Below, piece by piece: positions 15,453 to 22,848 of a stretch of DNA of 34,212 bases (position 1 is the first letter of the stretch; the number at the start of each line of letters is the position of its first letter). Made by a program: the position numbers and the translations under genes. The stretch is from Ruoffia tabacinasalis (lineage in GTDB: Bacteria > Bacillota > Bacilli > Lactobacillales > Aerococcaceae), in assembly GCF_005864045.1 (NCBI RefSeq), contig NZ_VBSP01000024.1, forward strand, positions 1 to 34,212. The letters run 5' to 3'. The notes below the pieces were generated by a model. That model was not told the origin of the DNA and did not search any database. It was given only the letters and a program-made list of their open reading frames with translations.

Positions 15453-16505
15453 ATGACTGAATTAAATAGAACAGAAGAGATTGAATTTTTAGCTGATGAC
15501 TTCGAGTGGGCTGATAAAGGTGAAGATATAAATCAGCAAGAAATATTTGTACGTGAGTCTTCGATCAAACAATTTATTACTAAATTCTCAAAAAATAAAG
15601 GTTCTGTGTTTGGACTAATATTTATTATTATTATTATCTTTTTTGCTTTATTCGGACCATATATGAATGATTTTGGGTCCAATGAGCAGATAATTGGAAA
15701 TGAGAGTATGGCTCCTCGAGTTCCAGGACTTGAAAAAATTGGAGTTTTAGACGGAACGCAAACGCTCAAATCATCAACAGGAGAAATTGAACTGAATAAA
15801 TACGAATCAAATCCTAACGCCCAGGATACTTATTATTGGTTTGGTAGTGATGTTCTAGGTCGCGACATCTTTACAAGAACATGGGAAGGGACACGGATAT
15901 CACTCTATATTGCTTTGGTAGCGGTAATTGTCGATGTTTTAATAGGAATGACTTACGGACTGATTTCAGGTTATTTTGGTGGAAAAGTCGATATGGTTAT
16001 GCAACGAATATTGGAAGTGCTCAATGGTATTCCTAGTTTGGTTATTGTGACTCTCTTAATTGTTGTGCTCGAACCTGGTATCTTAAGTATCACCATTGCC
16101 ATTGCTTTAACAGGTTGGATTGGCATGTCACGGGTAGCGAGGGCCCAGATACTTAAACTTAAAGACCGAGAATTTGTGCTAGCAGCGAGGACATTAGGGG
16201 CGAAGCCAAGTACGATTATTTTTAAAGAAATATTACCAAATATATTTGCCCAATTAATTATTATGTCAATGTTCTCAGTTCCGAATGCAATCTTTACAGA
16301 GTCATTTCTAGCGTTTATTGGTTTAGGCGTTCCTATGCCAGACGCATCACTTGGTTCACTTATCAGTGATGCATTTAAGTCATTTTTAAACGCACCATTT
16401 ATGATTATCCCACCAGTATTTGTATTATCAATGACAATGTTGAGTTTTAATTTACTGGCTGATGGACTGCGTGATGCCCTTGATCCAACTATGAAGGAGG
16501 TTTAA
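15453..16505 (+). CDS. oppC: Oligopeptide ABC transporter permease OppC
   Basis: A 350-residue permease partner of OppB. A charged cytoplasmic N-terminus (1-45) precedes the first helix (about 52-72), then a long external loop (about 75-125), then WFGSDVLGRDIFTRTWEGTR, a hallmark of OppC/DppC. Five more helices follow, with the EAA loop AARTLGAKPSTIIFKEILPN. The protein ends in LRDALDPTMKEV, also typical. The ribosome binding site GGAGGATAAGCTA overlaps the end of oppB. The extended N-terminus is within the family's range. Confidence 0.92.
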   Translation: MTELNRTEEIEFLADDFEWADKGEDINQQEIFVRESSIKQFITKFSKNKGSVFGLIFIIIIIFFALFGPYMNDFGSNEQIIGNESMAPRVPGLEKIGVLDGTQTLKSSTGEIELNKYESNPNAQDTYYWFGSDVLGRDIFTRTWEGTRISLYIALVAVIVDVLIGMTYGLISGYFGGKVDMVMQRILEVLNGIPSLVIVTLLIVVLEPGILSITIAIALTGWIGMSRVARAQILKLKDREFVLAARTLGAKPSTIIFKEILPNIFAQLIIMSMFSVPNAIFTESFLAFIGLGVPMPDASLGSLISDAFKSFLNAPFMIIPPVFVLSMTMLSFNLLADGLRDALDPTMKEV

Positions 16506-16507
16506 AA

Positions 16508-17584
16508 ATGAGTCGTCAAAAAATATTAGAAATGCGTGATTTAAATGTCTCATTTAAAACATCTCAGGGTGCTGTGGAAGCAATACGTGGTGTAGATCTT
16601 GATTTATATAAAGGTGAAACATTAGCAATAGTTGGAGAATCAGGTTCTGGAAAATCAGTAACTGTTAAAACGATTATGGGAATTACTGCTAATAATCAAA
16701 AGATTAACACGGGGGTTATTGAATACAAATATTCAACAAATGGAAAAATGACTTCTGTTGATTTATTAAAAATATCTAAAAAAGAAATGCGACGTACATT
16801 TAATGGGAAACGAATCGCTATGGTTTTTCAAGACCCGATGACATCACTGAATCCAACAATGAATATTGGTGATCAGATTATGGAAGGGATGTTCATTCAC
16901 TACAAAACTCCAAAAGCGGAGGCACGTAAGAAAGCTTTGAACCTTTTAGATCTGGTAGGAATTTCCGATGGGGAAGAACGACTTAGTCAATATCCTCACC
17001 AATTATCAGGGGGGATGCGTCAACGAATTGTTATCGCCATTGCCTTAGCTTGTGACCCGGATATATTAATTTGTGATGAACCGACAACGGCATTAGATGT
17101 AACAATCCAATCGAAAATTTTAGACTTGATTAAGGTCATACAAGAAAAGACTGGTATTGCAGTTATATATATCACACATGATTTAGGTGTTGTTTCTAAA
17201 GTGGCTGATTATGTCAATGTTATGTACGCTGGACGAATTGTCGAAAAAGGAACGGCAGATGAAATATTCTATGAACCTAAACATCCATACACTTGGGGTC
17301 TATTATCTGCTATGCCGGATATTCATACAAAATCAGATAAGCTTTATGCTATTCCAGGGAACCCACCAAACTTAGCACATCACAAACAAGGGGATCCATT
17401 CTATATTCGAAATGATTATGCTTTAAATATCGATAAACGTATTGAGCCACCTATGTATCAAGTATCAGATACGCATTATGTAGCAAGTTGGTTATTGCAT
17501 GAAAATGCCCCAGATATTGATATGCCTTCAACGTTAAAAAATAGAATTAATCGTATGAAATTGGAGGCAAGTAAATATGAGTGA
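16508..17584 (+). CDS. oppD: Oligopeptide ABC transporter ATPase OppD
   Basis: A 358-residue ABC ATPase that powers peptide import with OppF. Walker A GESGSGKS is at 43-50, the Q-loop in VFQDPMTSLNP, signature LSGGMRQR, Walker B ILICDEPTTALD and the switch histidine in THDLG. The C-terminal oligopeptide extension (about 255-358, with AIPGNPPN) is present; unlike many OppD proteins it lacks the cysteine cluster that can bind an iron-sulphur group. GAAGGAGGT precedes the start. Its end overlaps oppF by 8 bp (ATGAGTGA), so translation is coupled. Confidence 0.93.
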   Translation: MSRQKILEMRDLNVSFKTSQGAVEAIRGVDLDLYKGETLAIVGESGSGKSVTVKTIMGITANNQKINTGVIEYKYSTNGKMTSVDLLKISKKEMRRTFNGKRIAMVFQDPMTSLNPTMNIGDQIMEGMFIHYKTPKAEARKKALNLLDLVGISDGEERLSQYPHQLSGGMRQRIVIAIALACDPDILICDEPTTALDVTIQSKILDLIKVIQEKTGIAVIYITHDLGVVSKVADYVNVMYAGRIVEKGTADEIFYEPKHPYTWGLLSAMPDIHTKSDKLYAIPGNPPNLAHHKQGDPFYIRNDYALNIDKRIEPPMYQVSDTHYVASWLLHENAPDIDMPSTLKNRINRMKLEASKYE

Positions 17585-18530
17585 ATTTAAACAGCCGTTA
17601 TTAGTAGTAAAGAATTTGAAACAACATTTTGAAGTGAGTAAAAAATACACGGTTAAAGCAGTCGATGGTGTAAGTTTCCATATTAATCAAGGAGAAACAT
17701 ATGGATTAGTAGGGGAGTCAGGATCTGGTAAATCAACCATTGGTCGATCACTGATAAGGTTGTATGAACCCACATCAGGTTCAATTGTTTTTGATGGTAA
17801 AGAAATGGCAGGAAAATTAGATAAAGAACGTGATGCTTTCTTAAGGACAAACATGCAAATGATTTTCCAAGACCCAATGGCAAGTCTAAACCCACGAAAA
17901 AAAGTCATTGAAATTATTACTCAAGGACTCGAAATTCAACAAATATATAATACATCCGATGAACGTGAAGCTATGGGGTTAGAAATACTGGAACGTGTAG
18001 GTCTGTCTAGAGAATTTGCGAACCGTTATCCACATCAATTCTCAGGAGGACAACGCCAACGTGTAGGGATTGCGCGTGCTTTAATTATGAATCCTAAATT
18101 AATTATTGCTGATGAATCTATTAGTGCTCTAGACGTATCCATCCAAGCACAGATTGTTAATTTAATGAAGGAAATTCAGAAAGAGTCCAATCTATCCTAT
18201 TTATTCATTGCGCATGACCTTTCAATGGTTAAGTATATTTCAGATAGGATTGGTGTACTTCATTTAGGACATCTGCTGGAGACGGGAACGACTGAAGAGA
18301 TATTTAATAATCCGATTCATCCCTATACACGTTCTTTACTATCAGCTATCCCACATCCAAACCCACAATTAGAAAAACATAGAAAAGCACTACATTATGA
18401 CTATAAGGGGAGTGGTTTCAATTATTCTTTAGGTGAAGAATATAAGGTATCTGAGACTCATTCTGCCTGGTTAGAGCCAGAGAAACGAGATTTTGTCTTA
18501 CAAGAAGCCGTGAATACGCAAATAAGTTAA
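17577..18530 (+). CDS. oppF: Oligopeptide ABC transporter ATPase OppF
   Basis: A 317-residue ABC ATPase, partner of OppD. Walker [10 protein letters not shown] is at 46-54, Q-loop in [14 protein letters not shown], signature FSGGQRQR near 155, Walker [13 protein letters not shown] and H-loop AHDLSM. The change of DEPTSALD to DESISALD is widespread in OppF and does not suggest loss of activity. The oligopeptide C-terminal extension follows (about 250-317). Last gene of the operon. No terminator separates it from the proS leader, only that leader's own promoter, so some readthrough into the T-box region is possible. Confidence 0.93.
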   Translation: MSEFKQPLLVVKNLKQHFEVSKKYTVKAVDGVSFHINQGETYGLVGESGSGKSTIGRSLIRLYEPTSGSIVFDGKEMAGKLDKERDAFLRTNMQMIFQDPMASLNPRKKVIEIITQGLEIQQIYNTSDEREAMGLEILERVGLSREFANRYPHQFSGGQRQRVGIARALIMNPKLIIADESISALDVSIQAQIVNLMKEIQKESNLSYLFIAHDLSMVKYISDRIGVLHLGHLLETGTTEEIFNNPIHPYTRSLLSAIPHPNPQLEKHRKALHYDYKGSGFNYSLGEEYKVSETHSAWLEPEKRDFVLQEAVNTQIS

Positions 18531-18538
18531 TCTGAGCG

Positions 18539-18567
18539 TTGAACTTTTCGTTAAGACTCGCTATAAT
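18539..18567 (+). promoter_or_regulatory. proS promoter
   Basis: TTGAAC (18539-18544), 17-bp spacer, TATAAT (18562-18567), starting 9 bp after the oppF stop codon. Confidence 0.85.
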
Positions 18568-18574
18568 ATAAGCA

Positions 18575-18782
18575 TTGTTAGAATAGTAAACGAATTGACG
18601 GTAATAAGAGAAAGTCACCTAGGCTGAAAGTGACGTGCCCACTCATTCGTTGAACCTACTAAACAGTTTATGGGTTCGCCTCCTTATCGGCTCTAAGCAG
18701 GTTGGCAACATGCTGACAACTGAGGTGGTACCGCGGAGATCAACTGTTCTTCGTCCTTATTTGGACGGGAACAGTTTTTTTG
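18575..18782 (+). promoter_or_regulatory. Proline T-box riboswitch leader
   Basis: The conserved T-box AGGTGGTACCGCGG (about 18723-18736) is followed by a terminator hairpin: AACTGTTC...GTCC (from 18742) pairs with GGAC..GAACAGTT, then a run of eight T residues. Stem I is compact (base AACGAAT 18589-18595 with ATTCGTT 18645-18651; upper helix AGTCAC/GTGAC). The specifier loop on its 3' side contains CCC (18638-18640), a proline codon followed by A, in agreement with the downstream prolyl-tRNA synthetase. Uncharged tRNA-Pro would stabilise the antiterminator and let proS be transcribed. Confidence 0.92.
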
Positions 18783-18807
18783 TATAAAATTATAATAGGA
18801 GGTTACT

Positions 18808-20247
18808 ATGGTAACGAGAAAAGAAGATTTTTCAAAATGGTATATCCAAACAATTCAAAAAGCTGACTTAATGGACTATTCACCCGTACGTGGTTGTATG
18901 ATTTTCAAACCCAACGGTTTCGAAATTTGGGAGCATATCCAAGAAGCTTTAAACTACCGATTCAAACAAGAAGGTATCCGTAATGCATACTTCCCAATGT
19001 TAATTCCCGAGAGCTTCTTCAATAAGGAAAAAGATCATATTGAAGGATTCTCACCAGAGTTACCGTGGGTTACTGAAGCTGCGGGTGAGCCATTAGAAGA
19101 GCGCTTAGCGCTACGTCCAACATCAGAAACGATGTTTGGTGATGCGTATTCTAAATGGATTAACTCATACCGTGATTTACCAATGGAAATGAACCAATGG
19201 GCAAACGTATTCCGCTGGGAAAAACGTACAATGCCATTCCTACGTACGTCAGAATTCTTATGGCAAGAAGGGCATACGGCTCACACCAATGCTGAAGAAG
19301 CTAAAAGACGTACACAACGTATGTTAGATATTTATGCAGAAGTGATTGAAGGCGTATTAGCTATTCCAGTATTTAAAGGTGAAAAAACACCTTCAGAACG
19401 CTTTGCTGGTGCAGAACGAACTTACTCTGTTGAAGCAATGATGCAAGATACAAAAGCTGTTCAAGCAGGAACAAGTCACTACATGGGAACGAAATTCGCT
19501 GAAGCTTTTGATATCAAATACTTAAACAGCGACAACGAACACGTTCACGCATTCACCACATCATGGGGTGTATCAACACGTTTAATCGGAGCAATGATCA
19601 TGTCTCACGGTGACGACCAAGGACTAGTTATGCCACCAAAAGTTGCTCCGCAACAAGTCGTATTCATTCCTGTTGGACCATGGCAAAAGAACCCAGCGAT
19701 CATGGACAAAATCTATGAACTGAATGAAGAATTAGCAAGCAAGCAAATCCGTACAGTCATTGACGGAAGCGATAACCGTCCAGGTTACAAATTCAATGAA
19801 TGGGAATTACGCGGTGCGCCACTTCGTGTAGAAATTGGACCACGTGACTTAGAAAACAATAAAGTCATCGTTAAAGCGCGTGACTTAGATGAAAAAGTAG
19901 ATGTTGAATTCACAAACTTTGCTGATTACATCGAAAATGCCTTAGATGAAATGCAAAATCGCCTATTAGAATCAGCACGCGAACGCAATTCACAACACAT
20001 CTATACGGACATCAATACATTAGAAGAACTTGAAAACCATATTGAAGCGAAAAAAGCTGCAAACGAAAACCCAGGTTGGATCTTAGCAGGATGGGACGGA
20101 ACGGAAGAATCAGAAGCAAAGATTAAAGAACGCACTGGTTTCACAACACGTAACATTCCAGTTGATGGTACAGTAGATAAGAAAGACGTATGTATTGTGA
20201 CAGGTAACCCAGCAACAGAAACTGTTTGGTTAGCCAGAGCATACTAA
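18808..20247 (+). CDS. proS: Prolyl-tRNA synthetase, archaeal/eukaryote-type (short form)
   Basis: A 479-residue class II aminoacyl-tRNA synthetase that charges tRNA-Pro. The length, the absence of the inserted editing domain found in the roughly 570-residue bacterial type, and the C-terminal end in a tyrosine (WLARAY) place it in the ProS type 3 group, shared by archaea, eukaryotes, mycoplasmas and some Firmicutes. Class II motif 2 is in VFRWEKRTMPFLRTSEFLWQ, with RPTSET before it and GVSTRLIGAMIMSHGDDQGL as motif 3. The anticodon-binding domain is around 285-400. AGGAGG lies upstream. Expression is controlled by the proline T-box. Without the editing domain, misacylated Ala-tRNA-Pro would need a separate enzyme. 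Confidence 0.95.
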   Translation: MVTRKEDFSKWYIQTIQKADLMDYSPVRGCMIFKPNGFEIWEHIQEALNYRFKQEGIRNAYFPMLIPESFFNKEKDHIEGFSPELPWVTEAAGEPLEERLALRPTSETMFGDAYSKWINSYRDLPMEMNQWANVFRWEKRTMPFLRTSEFLWQEGHTAHTNAEEAKRRTQRMLDIYAEVIEGVLAIPVFKGEKTPSERFAGAERTYSVEAMMQDTKAVQAGTSHYMGTKFAEAFDIKYLNSDNEHVHAFTTSWGVSTRLIGAMIMSHGDDQGLVMPPKVAPQQVVFIPVGPWQKNPAIMDKIYELNEELASKQIRTVIDGSDNRPGYKFNEWELRGAPLRVEIGPRDLENNKVIVKARDLDEKVDVEFTNFADYIENALDEMQNRLLESARERNSQHIYTDINTLEELENHIEAKKAANENPGWILAGWDGTEESEAKIKERTGFTTRNIPVDGTVDKKDVCIVTGNPATETVWLARAY

Positions 20248-20260
20248 TTTAAAGAAGATT

Positions 20261-20296
20261 AAACCGAGACTGTGTAAAAACAGCCTCGGTTTTTTG
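20261..20296 (+). terminator. Terminator after proS
   Basis: AAACCGAG.CTGT pairs with ACAG.CTCGGTTT, 6-base loop, followed by T residues. Confidence 0.88.
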
Positions 20297-20323
20297 TTGA
20301 GATCTCGTGACCTCATAAACAAG

Positions 20324-20349
20324 AAAAACCGTCCTCGAAAGGACGGCTT
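20324..20349 (-). terminator. Minus-strand terminator
   Basis: On the minus strand GCCGTCC, loop TTTCGA, GGACGGTTTTTC. It would end the transcript carrying the permease and UROD-like remnants. Confidence 0.8.
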
Positions 20350-20368
20350 AATTATTGACTTACTTATT

Positions 20369-20587
20369 TCATAACGCTTCAGTTTCGATTTTTACTTTCT
20401 GTAAATAACGAATTGTATCTTCTTCAAAAGGATGTCTAATCCCACACCCAGGTGTAAGAATTAAGTGCTTTCCACCAGACTCTGTAATTGAACGGTAAAT
20501 TTGATGACGAAGAGGGTTGCGATTATTATGTGTAATATCCATACGTGCAATGCCGCCCATGACACATTTGTTAGTATAATCAATACC
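20369..20587 (-). pseudogene. C-terminal remnant of a UROD/MetE-like protein
   Basis: The last 72 or so codons of a TIM-barrel protein resembling the uroporphyrinogen decarboxylase/cobalamin-independent methionine synthase superfamily: NKCVMGGIARMDI, then SITESGGKHLILTPGCGIRH and a C-terminal helix to a TGA stop. In the family, the GG(I/V) and LxPGCG motifs lie in the last two strands of the barrel. The reading frame is cut upstream by a TAA at 20588-20590, exactly where permease sequence begins. No start or ribosome binding site belongs to it, so it is a deletion remnant rather than a small gene. Confidence 0.65.
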
Positions 20588-20778
20588 TTAGTACTACGCA
20601 TAAACGAGGCATAAACAGCAAACAATTGGCTGATAACCGGAATGTGTCTAATCCGAACCGCTGCAACAACTATTGCAAATAAGAAACCAAAGAATGCAGC
20701 AATGACCAAGATATAGATAGTTAAAGGGAGTGTTTTAATTAATGTGGGTAAGATGTCAATAATAAAACTAAAATCCAT
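20588..20778 (-). pseudogene. N-terminal remnant of an amino-acid ABC transporter permease
   Basis: 63 codons of a polar amino-acid permease of the HisM/TcyB type: a first membrane helix (LPLTIYILVIAAFFGFLFAI), the RIRHIPVISQLFAVYASFMR stretch, and the conserved RST, where intact proteins continue with a PLLVQ-like segment. Here homology stops and the frame runs on for about 42 codons through the UROD-like remnant in the wrong frame. A good ribosome binding site (GGGAGGGAATGAG) still precedes the ATG. The five-helix core and the EAA loop are gone, so no working transporter can be made from this copy. Confidence 0.75.
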
Positions 20779-20859
20779 CTCATTCCCTCCTTTTTTTTGT
20801 AGAGTTTTTACTAGTGTACCATTATTAAAAAAAGCCTAATGAAAGCTGATTAAATTACC

Positions 20860-20903
20860 AAAACAAAAGGTGTTGCTTGCACGACTAACGTACAAAAAAC
20901 ACC
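20860..20903 (-). terminator. Terminator between binding-protein and permease remnants
   Basis: On the minus strand GGTGTT..TTGTACG, 5-base loop, CGTGCAA..AACACC, then TTTTGTTTT. It would reduce permease expression relative to the genes upstream. Confidence 0.7.
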
Positions 20904-20920
20904 ATGGCAAGTCCAATAGA

Positions 20921-21772
20921 CTATTGTTCAGTTAATTCATAATCAAACATGTTCTCTCCATACAACTTCTTAGATAGCTCAGCTAAAGTACCATCTTCTT
21001 TTAATTGCGCTATGGCTTCATCTAATTTTTCTTTCAAAGCTTCTTGATCTTGCGCTAATACAAAGTATGTAGGATTTACTTGAACAGGCTCATTGGTAGT
21101 TGAAACATTTAATTCTAAATCAGTAATCATATCATCAGCCCCTAAGTTAGAAGGCATAACTACCGCATCTGATACACCATCGTGTAAGGCTTGGAAACGT
21201 TGTGCGAAGTTACCCGCTTCCCCTAATTGAATATCAATTTGATTGTCAGGGTTCTCTTCATTATATGAAGTCAACAAATTAAAGATACCTCCATTTGGAG
21301 TTACCGGATGAACTGTTACACCAACTAAATCATCTAGAGTTTGAATTGAATCATCATCGGCACGTTTGTAAATTTCAATGGTACTGACACCCGTATGTTC
21401 TTCAGGGAATAAGTAAAGTTCCTCACGCTCTTCATTTTTGAATAAACCGCCACCGATAAGTGCATATTTACCAGTATCTAAACCAACTTGAGTGGCTTCA
21501 GCACTCACGCTTTCAATGGTTAAGTTGTAACCATCGATCACTTCATTGATGGCATTAATTACATCAACTTTATAACCATCTAATTAACCATCATTGTTAG
21601 TAAAACTCAATGGGTTCGAAGCATTTTCAACCGCCACAGTTACTTCAACTGTCTCGCCTTCAGCAGCAGGTTCATTTTGAGCTGAAGATTCTTCAGTTGC
21701 CCCATTCCCGCTACCACATGCTACGAGGATGAACGCACCCAGTGCAAGTACGAATGTTTTAAAATATTTCAT
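20921..21772 (-). pseudogene. Amino-acid ABC transporter substrate-binding lipoprotein with one nonsense codon
   Basis: A 283-codon gene of the polar amino-acid binding-protein family (SBP_bac_3, cystine/glutamine type), interrupted only by TAA at codon 63 (21584-21586). Before the stop are a lipoprotein signal (FILVACGSG, lipobox cysteine C19), a Ser/Glu-rich linker and the start of the binding domain (NPLSFTNNDG). After it, LDGYKVDVINAINEVIDG continues in the same frame to the normal end. Intact relatives read D-G-x-L-x-G-Y here, so TAA replaces one sense codon. The start follows AAAGGAG, overlapping the end of the ATPase gene. Translation would stop at 62 residues unless the codon is suppressed or is a sequencing error. 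Confidence 0.85.
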
Positions 21773-21785
21773 TATTATTCTCCTT

Positions 21786-22541
21786 TTATTCACTTTCAGT
21801 TTTAAAAGGATTTTCTAAATCTTGTAAGAAACGCTGTGTACGTTCTTCTTTTGGATGATTAAAAATTTGTTCTGGCGAACCTTGTTCCACAATATGTTCA
21901 TTTTCCATAAATACGACATGATTTGAAACATATTTAGCAGAATTCATTTCGTGAGTAGCAATCACCATGGTCATCCCAGTCTTAGCAACTTCCTGAAGTA
22001 CTCTTAATACTTCCGCAGAACGTTCAGGGTCTAATGAAGAAGTTGGCTCATCGAGTAACATCACTTGAGGTTCCAATGCCAGTGCGCGTGCAATTCCAAT
22101 CCGTTGTTGTTGACCTCCAGATAATTGCATAGGGTAGTTATCAACTTTATCACCTAAGCCGACCGCTTCAATTTGTGCTTTTGCTATAGCTTCAGCTTCT
22201 TTTTTAGATTTATTTTGAACAGTGACTAAACCTTCCATTACATTTTCTAAAATCGTTTTGTTCCGGAATAAGTTATAACTTTGAAACACCATCGCTGTTT
22301 TTCTTCTTAATTGGATAATATCTTTCTCACTTGCTGTTTGACAATCAACAGTCAGTCCATCAATGGTTACTTTCCCTTGATCAACTCGTTCTAAGAAATT
22401 AATCGAGCGAAGTAGGGTTGTTTTTCCAGTCCCACTTGGCCCAATTAAAGCCACGACATCACCTTGGTTGACTGTTAAATCGATTCCTTTTAAGACCTTG
22501 TTATCTGCGAATGTCTTTTCAATACCTTCAACTACTAACAT
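21786..22541 (-). CDS. Polar amino-acid ABC transporter ATPase (TcyC/GlnQ-like)
   Basis: A 251-residue ABC ATPase, intact. Walker A GPSGTGKTT (34-42), Q-loop in VFQSYNLFRNKT, signature LSGGQQQR (140-147), Walker B VMLLDEPTSSLD and switch histidine in ATHEM. Similarity is to the ATPases of cystine, glutamine and arginine importers. AGGAGG lies upstream. It is first gene of a minus-strand operon in which the binding-protein gene has a nonsense codon and the permease gene is truncated, so it probably has no partners at this locus; it could serve a transporter elsewhere. Confidence 0.88.
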   Translation of the reverse strand: MLVVEGIEKTFADNKVLKGIDLTVNQGDVVALIGPSGTGKTTLLRSINFLERVDQGKVTIDGLTVDCQTASEKDIIQLRRKTAMVFQSYNLFRNKTILENVMEGLVTVQNKSKKEAEAIAKAQIEAVGLGDKVDNYPMQLSGGQQQRIGIARALALEPQVMLLDEPTSSLDPERSAEVLRVLQEVAKTGMTMVIATHEMNSAKYVSNHVVFMENEHIVEQGSPEQIFNHPKEERTQRFLQDLENPFKTESE

Positions 22542-22767
22542 TGCCTACCTCCTAACTTGGGCATAACCCAAGAATATCAATATTCAGTTATATGTTATTT
22601 GAAGGGAATTGTATACTGAATAGACCTAAATACTGGTATTAGGTAGAGGCGAATGGTGAGTATTTTGTTCGAACTTTATGATATACCAATGTTAGAATAC
22701 AAAAATAGCTGTTGCAGAATTGTTAGTTATTGCAAGAAGTCTATCTACTTGTTGCAATTTTTTGTGA
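22542..22767. other. Divergent intergenic region
   Basis: Separates the minus-strand ABC operon from the plus-strand PTS operon. Next to the ABC ATPase start is a small hairpin (TTGGG...CCCAA, about 22557-22573) of unknown role. The right part holds the inverted repeat listed separately. I see no gene and no clear minus-strand promoter. Confidence 0.4.
22730..22763. promoter_or_regulatory. Inverted repeat before the PTS promoter: likely activator-binding site
   Basis: TTGCAAGAAGT (22730-22740) and ACTTGTTGCAA (22747-22757) form an 11-bp inverted repeat with one mismatch and a 6-bp gap. Its centre lies about 60 bp before the expected start of transcription and 10 bp before the -35 box. Known PRD activators such as MtlR bind TTG...CAA dyads at this place, so this is a plausible site for the regulator encoded just downstream. 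A half-site-like TTGCA lies at 22712. Six T residues follow the repeat, so on RNA it would also look like a terminator, although no upstream plus-strand gene needs one. Confidence 0.55.
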
Positions 22768-22796
22768 TTGAGAAAGCGCTTTACATGATGTATTCT
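22768..22796 (+). promoter_or_regulatory. Promoter of the PTS operon with a cre-like core
   Basis: TTGAGA (22768-22773), 17-bp spacer, TATTCT (22791-22796). The spacer starts within AAAGCGCTTT (22773-22782), the palindromic core of catabolite-responsive elements, although the flanking TG and CA positions do not match. Control by CcpA is possible. The -35 match is imperfect, as expected for an activator-dependent promoter. Confidence 0.55.
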
Positions 22797-22848
22797 ATAG
22801 ACATGGAGGCGCTAACAACACAATAATACTATTGATAGGAGTGGTTAA

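Noticed and set aside
17577-18530. OppF as defective because of DESISALD in Walker B
   Set aside because: The catalytic Asp and Glu are kept and this variant is common in OppF proteins.
20369-20560. Small independent gene of 63 codons
   Set aside because: It is the tail of a larger protein family and joins truncated permease sequence; no own start signals.
22557-22573. Riboswitch before the amino-acid ABC ATPase
   Set aside because: Only a 5-bp hairpin is visible, with no recognisable T-box or S-box elements.
22773-22782. Definite CcpA cre site at the PTS promoter
   Set aside because: Only the AAAGCGCTTT core fits; the flanking TG/CA positions do not, so it is mentioned only as cre-like.
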